Shown: piece by piece, positions 1 to 5,515 of the stretch
Numbering within the stretch: position 1 is the first letter of the stretch
Layout: every line of letters starts with the position of its first letter
Assembly: GCA_903918155.1 (NCBI GenBank)
Contig: CAIXDD010000118.1
Span: 1 to 6,847 of the forward strand
Direction of reading: 5' to 3'
DNA: 6,847 nt
Origin: an uncultured Hyphomicrobiales bacterium
GTDB taxonomy: Bacteria; Pseudomonadota; Alphaproteobacteria; Rhizobiales; Beijerinckiaceae
Program-made: the position numbers and the translations under genes
The notes under the pieces: generated by a model
The model's database searches: none
What the model was told of the DNA's origin: nothing
What the model saw: the letters and a program-made list of their open reading frames with translations, nothing else

Positions 1-1023
1 CAGCGCCACCATGCGCGCCGGCAATAATTCGCCGGCGCGGTCGAGCCGCTGGCGCGGCATGGAGACGAGATCCTGCGCGGCGGGCAGGGCGCGCGCCAGA
101 CTCCGCTGATCGGCGCGCCGGCTCTCCAGCATGCGCGCCGACGACAGCGCGAGACGGCGCGCGAGCCCGTTCACGTCCGCGAGCAGCTCCGCGCGCACGG
201 GCGTGCACATTTCCGCCGCCGCCGTGGGCGTGGGCGCGCGCACGTCGGCGGCGTGGTCGATCAGCGTCCAGTCCGTTTCATGGCCCACGGCGGAGACGAG
301 CGGGACCATGCTTTGCGCGGCGGCGCGCACTGCGATTTCGTCGTTGAACCCCCACAGATCTTCGAGCGATCCGCCGCCGCGCGCGACGATGATGACGTCG
401 GGCCGGGGCAGGGGCGCGTCCGGCGCATCCTCGGGCAGGGCGTTGAATCCCTCGATGGCGCGGGCGACTTCGGCGGCGCAGCTCTCGCCCTGCACGCGCA
501 CGGGCCAGACGATGACGCGCACGGGAAAGCGTTCGGCGATCCGGTGCAGGATGTCGCGGATCACCGCGCCCGTGGGGGAGGTGACGACGCCGATCACGCG
601 CGGCATATGCGGCAGAAGCTGCTTGCGCGCGGGGTCGAACAGGCCCTCGGCGCCGAGCCTGCGCCGGCGCTCCTCCACCTGCGCGAGCAGCGCGCCCACG
701 CCCGCCGGCTCGATGGACTCGATGACGATCTGATAGGACGACTTGCCGGGATAGGTGGTGATCTTGCCGGTGGCGATCACCTCCATGCCTTCTTCCGGGC
801 GCACGCGCAGACGCTGGAAGGTTCCCTTCCACATCACCGCGTCGATCTTCGCGCTCTCGTCCTTCAGGCAGAAATAGCAATGGCCGGAGGAATGCGGCCC
901 GCGCCAGCCCGAAACCTCGCCGCGCACGCGCACATGGCCGAAGCGGTCCTCCACCGTGCGTTTGAGCGCGCCGGAGAGTTCGCTGACGCTGAGTTCGGCG
1001 AGATTGTCGCTGCGGTCGGCCAT
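1..1023 (-). CDS. xseA: Exodeoxyribonuclease VII large subunit, 3'-truncated by the window edge
   Basis: Large, catalytic subunit of exonuclease VII, which with several XseB subunits degrades single-stranded DNA from both ends in the cytoplasm during repair. The frame stays open from the ATG at 1023 to position 1, giving 341 residues; family members are about 450-530, so the C-terminal coiled-coil and tail are outside the window. Residues 10-105 form the N-terminal OB-fold (VSELSGALKRTVED, SGHCYFCLKDESAKID). The catalytic domain follows, with TSPTGAVIRDIL (149-159), RGGGSLEDLWGFNDE (215-229) and VGHETDWTLID (246-256). By alignment from memory, the E. coli catalytic residues D155, R205, H238 and D241 correspond to D157, R215, H248 and D251, all present. 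The start fits the family N-terminus (SVSELSGALKRT), but no good Shine-Dalgarno precedes it; the candidate promoter lies so close that the mRNA may be leaderless. Transcribed away from the glycosyltransferase gene. Identity is secure. Confidence 0.97.
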   Translation of the reverse strand, partial: MADRSDNLAELSVSELSGALKRTVEDRFGHVRVRGEVSGWRGPHSSGHCYFCLKDESAKIDAVMWKGTFQRLRVRPEEGMEVIATGKITTYPGKSSYQIVIESIEPAGVGALLAQVEERRRRLGAEGLFDPARKQLLPHMPRVIGVVTSPTGAVIRDILHRIAERFPVRVIVWPVRVQGESCAAEVARAIEGFNALPEDAPDAPLPRPDVIIVARGGGSLEDLWGFNDEIAVRAAAQSMVPLVSAVGHETDWTLIDHAADVRAPTPTAAAEMCTPVRAELLADVNGLARRLALSSARMLESRRADQRSLARALPAAQDLVSMPRQRLDRAGELLPARMVAL

Positions 1024-1029
1024 GGCGCG

Positions 1030-1058
1030 ATTATGCGACGATTCCCGCGCCAGTCCAA
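1030..1058 (-). promoter_or_regulatory. Candidate xseA promoter (-35/-10)
   Basis: On the minus strand a -10-like CATAAT (plus 1030-1035, 5 of 6 matches to TATAAT) stands 17 bp from TTGGAC (plus 1053-1058), a weak -35. The expected transcription start falls at about 1022-1024, at the A of the xseA ATG, which would give a leaderless transcript. The strong -10 in a very GC-rich stretch is the main support; the -35 is poor. Confidence 0.35.
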
Positions 1059-1125
1059 ACCGGCGCCGCGCGCCCTTGAAACGGATCGTCAATCTTGCCG
1101 TGTCATGGTCGCGCTTTGCGCCGCC

Positions 1126-1130
1126 GGAGA
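1126..1130 (+). promoter_or_regulatory. Ribosome binding site deciding the glycosyltransferase start
   Basis: GGAGA lies 4 nt upstream of the ATG at 1135. The spacing is short but usable. The in-frame ATG at 1105 has no purine-rich site upstream, and the frame open further left is only the antisense of xseA, so 1135 is preferred. In-frame TTG codons at 1192 and 1234 remain possible alternatives that would remove the repeat-coded N-terminal tail. Confidence 0.5.
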
Positions 1131-1134
1131 TCCG

Positions 1135-2730
1135 ATGTCCGCGTTCGTCGCCTCCTCGCGCCGTCCTTCGCGCCGTCCTTCGCGCGGGATTTTGCGCAAT
1201 CCCTTTGGCAGTCCCTTTGGCAGTCCCTTTGGCTTGCGCGCCGCGCTCGGCGGGCCCGCGCTCGCCTGCGCGCTGGCGGCGGCGGCGGCAGGGGCGCAGG
1301 CCATGGGCCGCACGACCTGCGACGTGTCCTGGCTGCTGACGGTCGCCGAACGCGCGCTCGCCGGCGAGCGTCTCTATGTCGACGTGATCGAATCCAATCC
1401 CCCGCTCGCGGTGATGTTTCATGCGCCGGCGGTCTTCGCCGCGCGCCTGTTCGGCGGGGGGCTTGAGGCCTTCGCCCATGCCTTCGTCTTTCTCTTCGCC
1501 GCGCTGTCGCTGGCCCTGGCCGCGCGCCTGCTCGCTCATGGGGGGCTTGCGCGTCATGCGGGGCTTGCGCGCAATGCGGCGATCTTCTGCCTCGTGCTGG
1601 CCCCGGGCTTTTCCTTCGCGCATCGCGAACATGTGGCCCTGCTGGCGGTCGCGCCCTTTCTGTGCGCGCTCGCCTTGCGCGCCTGCGGGCGCGATCCGGG
1701 ACGGGCGGGCGCCTGCGCCGCCGGCGCGCTCGCCAGCGCGGCCCTTGCGCTGAAGCCCCATTTCGGCCTCGCGCTCGCCTTGCCGCTTCTGGCCTGCGCG
1801 AGGGGAAGCGGGCCCAAGGCGTTCCTGCGCCTTTACGCGCCCGAGCTTGCGGGGCTTGGCGCAGGCGCCGCGGCGCTGGCGGGCGCAAGCCTTGCGCTTT
1901 TTCCCGATTATCTCGCGCTCCTGCCTTCGCTGGCGGAGACTTATGCGCCCGTTCGTCTGCCGCTGACTGCGCTTGCGGCGGAAGGTCATGCGCTCGCCTG
2001 CGTCGGCCTGCTCGCCGCGATCTTCGCGCTGGGCGGGGCCCATGCGCGCCATCCGTCCGTCCTGACGCCGGCGCTGGCGGCGCTGGGCTTTCATCTTGCG
2101 TATCTCCTGCAAGGCAAGGGCTGGGTGAACCATGCGCTGCCGGGGCTGGCGCTGGCGCTCTTCGCCGCGCTGGCGCTGGGGCTGCGCGCCATGCGCAGGC
2201 CGGGCGAGGCGCGGCTGCGGGCCTTCGCGCTTTATGTCGCCGCGCCGGCCGCGCTCGCCGCGCCCGTCACGCTGGGCCTGCCCCTGAAACTGGCGGGTTT
2301 CGCGCCCCATGCGCAGGTGGCGCCCGCGCTTGCGGCGGTCGCGCCCGCGCGTCCGCGCGTCATGGCGATCAGCCCCAATTTCGACGTGGGCCATCCGCTG
2401 GCGCGCGCCCTCGGCGGCGCATGGGTCGGCGGGTCGGGCGCGCTCTGGCTGATGTGGTTCGCGCAGCAACGTCTCGAAGGCGCGCAGGATCCGGCCTTGC
2501 GCGCGCGTCTGGCCGCTTATGTGGAGGCGGACGCGGCGCGTTTCGCTCAGGACGTCGCGCGCGCGCGCCCCGATGTCGTGCTGGTGGAGCCGGGGCCGTG
2601 GCGCGGCTTCTATCTCGCCCATCCGCTTGTGGCGCGCGCCATGGCGGATTACGCGCCCGCCGCGCCGGCGCCGGCGCAGGGACTGGAGATCTGGACGCGA
2701 CGGGACAGGGCCGCCGCGCCTGCGCCCTAA
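1135..2730 (+). CDS. GT-C-like polytopic membrane glycosyltransferase, uncharacterised
   Basis: A 531-residue inner-membrane protein, probably a GT-C fold enzyme that transfers a sugar from a polyprenyl-phosphate donor on the periplasmic side; donor and acceptor cannot be read. A basic N-terminal tail (1-35) carries RRPS and PFGS repeats. About 10-12 hydrophobic segments follow, roughly 36-57, 92-108, 113-133, 147-160, 166-183, 195-222, 236-257, 284-300, 308-325, 333-351 and 362-381. The first large loop has CDVSWLL (62-68) and IESNPPL (84-90), matching the Asp and the E-x-NPPL pattern I associate with GT39/PMT-like proteins; D63 is the candidate catalytic acid. LQGKGWVNHALP (325-336) is another apparently conserved loop. 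The C-terminus (about 400-531) is soluble with RPRVMAISPNF and PDVVLVEPG, probably periplasmic. Divergent from xseA; its TAA overlaps the stop of the convergent channel gene. Extremely Ala/Leu-rich. Membrane topology is sure, enzymatic role is inference. Confidence 0.7.
   Translation: MSAFVASSRRPSRRPSRGILRNPFGSPFGSPFGLRAALGGPALACALAAAAAGAQAMGRTTCDVSWLLTVAERALAGERLYVDVIESNPPLAVMFHAPAVFAARLFGGGLEAFAHAFVFLFAALSLALAARLLAHGGLARHAGLARNAAIFCLVLAPGFSFAHREHVALLAVAPFLCALALRACGRDPGRAGACAAGALASAALALKPHFGLALALPLLACARGSGPKAFLRLYAPELAGLGAGAAALAGASLALFPDYLALLPSLAETYAPVRLPLTALAAEGHALACVGLLAAIFALGGAHARHPSVLTPALAALGFHLAYLLQGKGWVNHALPGLALALFAALALGLRAMRRPGEARLRAFALYVAAPAALAAPVTLGLPLKLAGFAPHAQVAPALAAVAPARPRVMAISPNFDVGHPLARALGGAWVGGSGALWLMWFAQQRLEGAQDPALRARLAAYVEADAARFAQDVARARPDVVLVEPGPWRGFYLAHPLVARAMADYAPAAPAPAQGLEIWTRRDRAAAPAP
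1159..1182 (+). repeat. Two tandem 12-bp repeats coding RRPS-RRPS
   Basis: The unit cgccgtccttcg occurs twice without a mismatch (1159-1170 and 1171-1182), in register with the codons, so each copy adds RRPS to the cytoplasmic N-terminal tail of the glycosyltransferase. Copy-number change would keep the reading frame. Confidence 0.9.
1201..1233 (+). repeat. 12-bp tandem repeat, 2.75 copies, coding PFGS
   Basis: The unit ccctttggcagt occurs at 1201-1212 and 1213-1224, with a partial third copy at 1225-1233, all identical and in codon register (PFGS-PFGS-PFG). The unit uses TTT and AGT codons in an otherwise very GC-rich gene. It lies 18 bp after a different 12-bp repeat. Confidence 0.92.
1543..1578 (+). 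repeat. Two tandem 18-bp repeats coding GLARHA-GLARNA
   Basis: 1543-1560 and 1561-1578 match at 16 of 18 positions. They code two six-residue copies (GLARHA, GLARNA) in the loop between predicted membrane helices near residues 137-148 of the glycosyltransferase. The 18-bp length preserves frame. Confidence 0.85.
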
Positions 2731-3497
2731 TTCCCCTCGTCGGGGATGTTGAGCACGATGCCGCAGGCCTTGCAGTGCACGGCGTCGGGCTCATGGCGCT
2801 GCAGCCCGCATTGCGGGCAGGGAAAGCGCACCTTATTGGGCCGGAACAGAACCTGCGCGAGGCGCAGGAACAGCGTGACGCCGGCGATCATCACCACGAC
2901 CGACAGCAGCCGTCCGGCCGTGCCCTGCAAGGTGATGTCGCCGAACCCCGTCGTGGTCAGCGTGGTGACGGTGAAATAGAGCGCGTCGACGTAATTGTTG
3001 ATATGCGGGCTGACCTTGTGCTGCGTCTCATAGACCACGCCCGTCATGATGAAGATGAACACCGCCAGATGGACGATGGCGATGATGACGTCCTCGTTGC
3101 GGCGGAAGAAGCCGAAATCCTCGCGCAGCCGCGAAAGCAATTGATAGGCGTGCAGAAGCCGCAGCGTGCGCAGGATGCGCAGGAAGGCCGCGCCCTCGCT
3201 GGTCAGCGGCGCCAGAAAGGAGACGATGGCGATGACGTCCGCCCAGGTGGCGGGATGGGCGATCTCGCGCAGCCTGTCGCGGCTGATCGCCATACGCGCG
3301 GAAAAATCGGCGAGGACGAAAAGCCCGACCGCGACGTCGAGAATCTCGATCAGTCCGTTGCGCTCCATGAAGGACGTGGCGACGATGAAGGCCACGGTCG
3401 CCAGATCAAACGTCAGAAGGCCGTAGCGGAAGCGTCGGCCCCGCTCCGTGTCGGCATCGTAGAGCTCGCGCAGCGCGCCCAGCAGGGACGCGCTCAT
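2727..3497 (-). CDS. Voltage-sensor-type potassium channel with C-terminal zinc ribbon
   Basis: A 256-residue six-helix ion channel of the inner membrane, very probably K+-selective. Predicted S1 is about 23-42, S2 49-72, S3 85-98, S4 103-125, S5 136-157, pore helix 170-181 and S6 196-219. S4 (FLRILRTLRLLHAYQLLSRL) has arginines at 107, 110 and 113, every third position as in voltage sensors, plus R123 and R125. The selectivity filter is TTTGFGD (181-187), a variant of TVGYGD. After S6, CPQCGLQRHEPDAVHCKACG (227-246) has C227, C230, C242 and C245 in a CxxC-x11-CxxC zinc-ribbon layout, likely cytoplasmic, where it might sense metal or redox or aid assembly. The start at 3497 overlaps the stop of the thioesterase gene (ATGA), suggesting translational coupling; no separate Shine-Dalgarno is seen. 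Reading further upstream only enters the antisense-frame of that gene. The TAG stop overlaps the convergent glycosyltransferase TAA. Channel class is firm; gating is inference. Confidence 0.9.
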   Translation of the reverse strand: MSASLLGALRELYDADTERGRRFRYGLLTFDLATVAFIVATSFMERNGLIEILDVAVGLFVLADFSARMAISRDRLREIAHPATWADVIAIVSFLAPLTSEGAAFLRILRTLRLLHAYQLLSRLREDFGFFRRNEDVIIAIVHLAVFIFIMTGVVYETQHKVSPHINNYVDALYFTVTTLTTTGFGDITLQGTAGRLLSVVVMIAGVTLFLRLAQVLFRPNKVRFPCPQCGLQRHEPDAVHCKACGIVLNIPDEGN

Positions 3498-3880
3498 GCG
3501 CGCACCGGGCGCGGGCGCCCGTCGGCGTCGATGGCGACGAAGGTGAACACCGCGTCCGTCACTTTCTCCGTGGCGGCCCGGTCGAAACGCTGCGCCCACG
3601 CCTCCACGGGAATCTTCATGGACGTGCGGCCCACCGCTTCGATGCGCGTGTAGACGCACAACACGTCCCCCACATGCACGGGGCGGATGAATTGCATCGC
3701 GTCGAGCGCCACGGTCACGACGCGCCCCAGCGCCCGCTCGCGCGCGGCGATGCCCCCGGCGAGATCCATCTGCGCCAGCACCCAGCCGCCGAAAATGTCG
3801 CCGTTGGCGTTCGTGTCGGCCGGCATGGCGATGGTGCGCACCGTGAGCTGGCCGCGCGGGGTCTGGTCGTCCTGTGTCAT
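3494..3880 (-). CDS. yciA: YciA-type acyl-CoA thioesterase (hotdog fold)
   Basis: A 128-residue cytoplasmic hotdog thioesterase that hydrolyses acyl-CoA to free acid and CoA; E. coli YciA (132 residues) is close in length and sequence. The signature RTIAMPADTNANGDIFGGW (15-33) followed by VLAQMD is nearly identical to the YciA family. D39 of QMD is the probable catalytic acid, and N24/N26 and G31-G32 belong to the active-site loop and helix start. VVTVALDAMQFIRPVHVGDV (54-73) and TDAVFTFVAID (108-118) are the remaining family strands. The start at 3880 is supported by AAGGA (plus 3892-3896) 11 nt upstream and by the family N-terminal length. It is the first gene of a two-gene unit with the ion channel, overlapping it by 4 bp. 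Upstream is a divergent intergenic region shared with the MFS gene. YciA prefers a broad range of acyl-CoAs; the physiological substrate here is unknown. Identity is strong; the symbol is by similarity. Confidence 0.93.
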   Translation of the reverse strand: MTQDDQTPRGQLTVRTIAMPADTNANGDIFGGWVLAQMDLAGGIAARERALGRVVTVALDAMQFIRPVHVGDVLCVYTRIEAVGRTSMKIPVEAWAQRFDRAATEKVTDAVFTFVAIDADGRPRPVRA

Positions 3881-3915
3881 CTGGGGGCCGATCCTTGGAG
3901 CAGCGCCGACGTCGC

Positions 3916-3990
3916 GCTTGCGCCCGGTTCTACTCGATCCGCCGCCCCGCCGAAACGCCCATAGGGGCGGGCATGGAGACGGGCGCAAGC
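3916..3990. repeat. 11-bp perfect inverted repeat with nested hairpins, divergent intergenic region
   Basis: gcttgcgcccg (3916-3926) is the exact reverse complement of cgggcgcaagc (3980-3990), with 53 bp between. Inside lies a second 7-bp inverted repeat (3942-3948 with 3964-3970) and an alternative 5-bp stem (3956-3960 with 3965-3969, loop atag). The pair sits upstream of the thioesterase start and at some distance from the MFS promoter candidate. There is no T-run, so it is not a terminator. It could be an operator pair or an RNA structure in the thioesterase leader; the sequence alone does not decide. Confidence 0.5.
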
Positions 3991-4053
3991 CATGCCGCAG
4001 CGGCCGGCGTCGGCTTTGCCCTGCGCGCAGCGCATGGCTGGGCGCGACCGCGC

Positions 4054-4082
4054 TTGACCCCCATGCGGGAAAGGACGATTTT
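4054..4082 (+). promoter_or_regulatory. Candidate promoter of the MFS gene
   Basis: TTGACC (4054-4059) is a good -35. With 17 bp spacing the -10 would be GATTTT (4077-4082), only 3 of 6 matches, but it starts the most A/T-rich stretch of this intergenic region. Transcription would begin near 4089, leaving a leader of about 20 nt. Confidence 0.35.
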
Positions 4083-4099
4083 GCGAGCAGACAAAAAAT

Positions 4100-4103
4100 G
4101 AGG
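4100..4103 (+). promoter_or_regulatory. Ribosome binding site deciding the MFS start
   Basis: GAGG ends 6 nt before the ATG at 4110. The competing in-frame ATG at 4098 overlaps this site and has only a weak GCGAG element upstream, so 4110 is chosen. Confidence 0.55.
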
Positions 4104-4109
4104 GACGGA

Positions 4110-5369
4110 ATGACAGCGATCGTCAGCGCTTCGCAAGACAAGCAGGCCGAGTCCGGCAGGTCTCTGCTCGAGGTCTGGATCATCACCATCGGCCATGCGC
4201 TGACCCATTGGTATCCCGCCACCTTCTACATCCTGCTGCCGCTGATCGGCGCGGAGCTGGGCCTGAGCTACGGGCAGATCGGCATGATCCTCACGGCGCA
4301 ATATATCGCCGGCGCGATCTCCAATCTGCCCGGCGGCGTGCTCGTCGATTCGGTCGGCCGCAAGGGCCTGCTGATGGCCGCCTCCCTCTTCTGGATCGGC
4401 GTGCCTTATGTCTTCATGGGCTTCACCGACGCCTATTGGGTTCTGCTCCTGTGCTCGGCGCTGATCGGCGTGGGCAATAATCTCTGGCACCCGACCGCCA
4501 TTCCCTGGCTTGGCCGCCGCTACCCGGAGCGCAAGGGCCTCGTGATGGCCTATCACGGCATGGGCGGCAATGTGGGCGACGCGCTGGCGCCGCTGGCCGC
4601 CGGCGCCTTGCTCACCACATTCGCCTGGATGACCTGGCGCGACGTGGTGGTGATGAACATCGTGCCGGGCGTCGTGATGGCGGTGGCCATTCTCTGGTTC
4701 CTCGGCAAGATCAGCACGGAGTCCAAAGGCGCCTCCGACAAGCCCGGCCAGAAGTCGGAGCAGAAGAGCCTTAGCGAGGTCCTGTCCGCCCTGCCGGCTT
4801 TGTTTCGCAACAAGACGCTGGTCTTTCTCTCCACCAGCTCCGCCTTCCGCTCCATGACGCAGAACGGCGTCATGGCCTTCCTGCCGCTCTATCTGGCGAA
4901 GGAGCTGGGCTATAATCCCTGGTGGGTGGGCATGTGCATGTTCGCCCTGCAGGCGGCGGGCTTCGTGGCCGCGCCCATCGCCGGGCATTTGTCCGACAAG
5001 ATGGGCCGGCGCAACGTCATCATGTCGTCCATGGTGATGACGGGCCTGGTGCTGGCGATGATGTTCTTTGCGGGCGGCACGTCCTTGTTCGTGATGTTCG
5101 TCGCCTTGCTGGGCTTCTTCCTCTTCGCGATCCGCCCGGTGCTTCAGGCCTGGCTGCTCGACGCCACGCCCAAGGGTCTGGGCGGTTCGGCCATCGGCGC
5201 CATGTTCGGCATTCAGGCCGTGGGCTCGGCCATCGGCCCCTTCTTCTGCGGCATGATCGCCGACAAATGGGGCCTGCTGGCGACCTTCTGGTTCCTCGCC
5301 TTCACCATCGTCGTGGCGAATCTTCTGGTCTTCTTCATGCCGCGTCAGGCCGAGCCCGCGCAGGGCTGA
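4110..5369 (+). CDS. MFS transporter, 12-helix, probable efflux or drug-type
   Basis: A 419-residue major facilitator superfamily permease of the inner membrane, using the proton gradient or acting as a uniporter; substrate unknown. Two six-helix halves are visible, joined by a charged cytoplasmic loop at about 200-230 (KISTESKGASDKPG). Motif A occurs after TM2 as GVLVDSVGRK (76-85) and again in the second half as GHLSDKMGRR (292-301), which argues for an intact duplicated fold. TM1 carries GHALTHWYP (28-36), and NNLWHPTAIP (123-132) in the TM4 region recalls the HP element of the fosmidomycin-resistance-like (FSR) branch; that subfamily placement is tentative. Length is typical. The gene stands alone: divergent from the thioesterase-channel pair, with its own terminator 25 bp after the stop. 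No local gene suggests a substrate, so sugar, acid or antibiotic export are all open. Confidence 0.88.
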   Translation: MTAIVSASQDKQAESGRSLLEVWIITIGHALTHWYPATFYILLPLIGAELGLSYGQIGMILTAQYIAGAISNLPGGVLVDSVGRKGLLMAASLFWIGVPYVFMGFTDAYWVLLLCSALIGVGNNLWHPTAIPWLGRRYPERKGLVMAYHGMGGNVGDALAPLAAGALLTTFAWMTWRDVVVMNIVPGVVMAVAILWFLGKISTESKGASDKPGQKSEQKSLSEVLSALPALFRNKTLVFLSTSSAFRSMTQNGVMAFLPLYLAKELGYNPWWVGMCMFALQAAGFVAAPIAGHLSDKMGRRNVIMSSMVMTGLVLAMMFFAGGTSLFVMFVALLGFFLFAIRPVLQAWLLDATPKGLGGSAIGAMFGIQAVGSAIGPFFCGMIADKWGLLATFWFLAFTIVVANLLVFFMPRQAEPAQG

Positions 5370-5394
5370 GCGACGCCGCAGCGACGCCGTCATG

Positions 5395-5427
5395 ACGGCC
5401 GGGGTTCGCGCCCCGGCCGTTTTCTTT
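5395..5427 (+). terminator. Rho-independent terminator after the MFS gene
   Basis: A perfect 10-bp stem, acggccgggg (5395-5404) with ccccggccgt (5411-5420), loop ttcgcg, is followed directly by tttcttt (5421-5427). It lies 25 bp after the MFS stop. The minus strand lacks a T-run after the stem, so it is one-way and separates the MFS gene from purD. Confidence 0.93.
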
Positions 5428-5455
5428 GGGCGCCGCCCGCCGCCGTCCCGGCTGG

Positions 5456-5484
5456 TTGCGCGCCCGCCCGCGCCCCTCTATTCA
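5456..5484 (+). promoter_or_regulatory. Weak candidate purD promoter
   Basis: TTGCGC (5456-5461) and TATTCA (5479-5484), 17 bp apart, are the only promoter-like pair between the terminator and purD; each matches its consensus at only three or four positions. A start near 5491 would give a leader of about 25 nt. A promoter must lie in this gap because the terminator precedes it. I see no purine riboswitch fold in the short space. Confidence 0.25.
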
Positions 5485-5503
5485 GGCCCGCAGGCAATGA
5501 GGC

Positions 5504-5508
5504 AGGGG
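5504..5508 (+). promoter_or_regulatory. Ribosome binding site deciding the purD start
   Basis: AGGGG lies 7 nt before the ATG at 5516, ideal spacing. The in-frame TTG at 5510 would add only two residues and sits 1 nt from this site, so the ATG is chosen. Confidence 0.75.
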
Positions 5509-5515
5509 TTTGCGG

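Noticed and set aside
253..1134. The long plus-strand open frame extending the glycosyltransferase upstream by 294 residues
   Set aside because: It is the exact antisense of xseA, whose protein is clearly recognised; no family similarity or ribosome site supports the extension. Long open antisense frames are expected in DNA this GC-rich.
3498..3659. Extended start for the channel giving 310 residues
   Set aside because: The extra 54 residues are the thioesterase gene read in another frame; the ATG at 3497 in an ATGA overlap is the natural start.
3881..4222. Extended thioesterase start upstream of 3880, up to 4222
   Set aside because: The extension runs through the intergenic region into the MFS gene in antisense and lacks similarity; YciA proteins are about 130 residues and the ATG at 3880 gives 128.
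5369..5390. Short direct repeat agcgacgccg (5369-5378 and 5380-5389) before the terminator
   Set aside because: Only 10 bp in GC-rich DNA with no structural or regulatory context; likely chance.
3930..5393. A 487-residue minus-strand open frame over the MFS gene
   Set aside because: Antisense shadow rich in His, Arg and Gly with no recognisable fold; the plus-strand MFS protein is convincing, with paired motif A.
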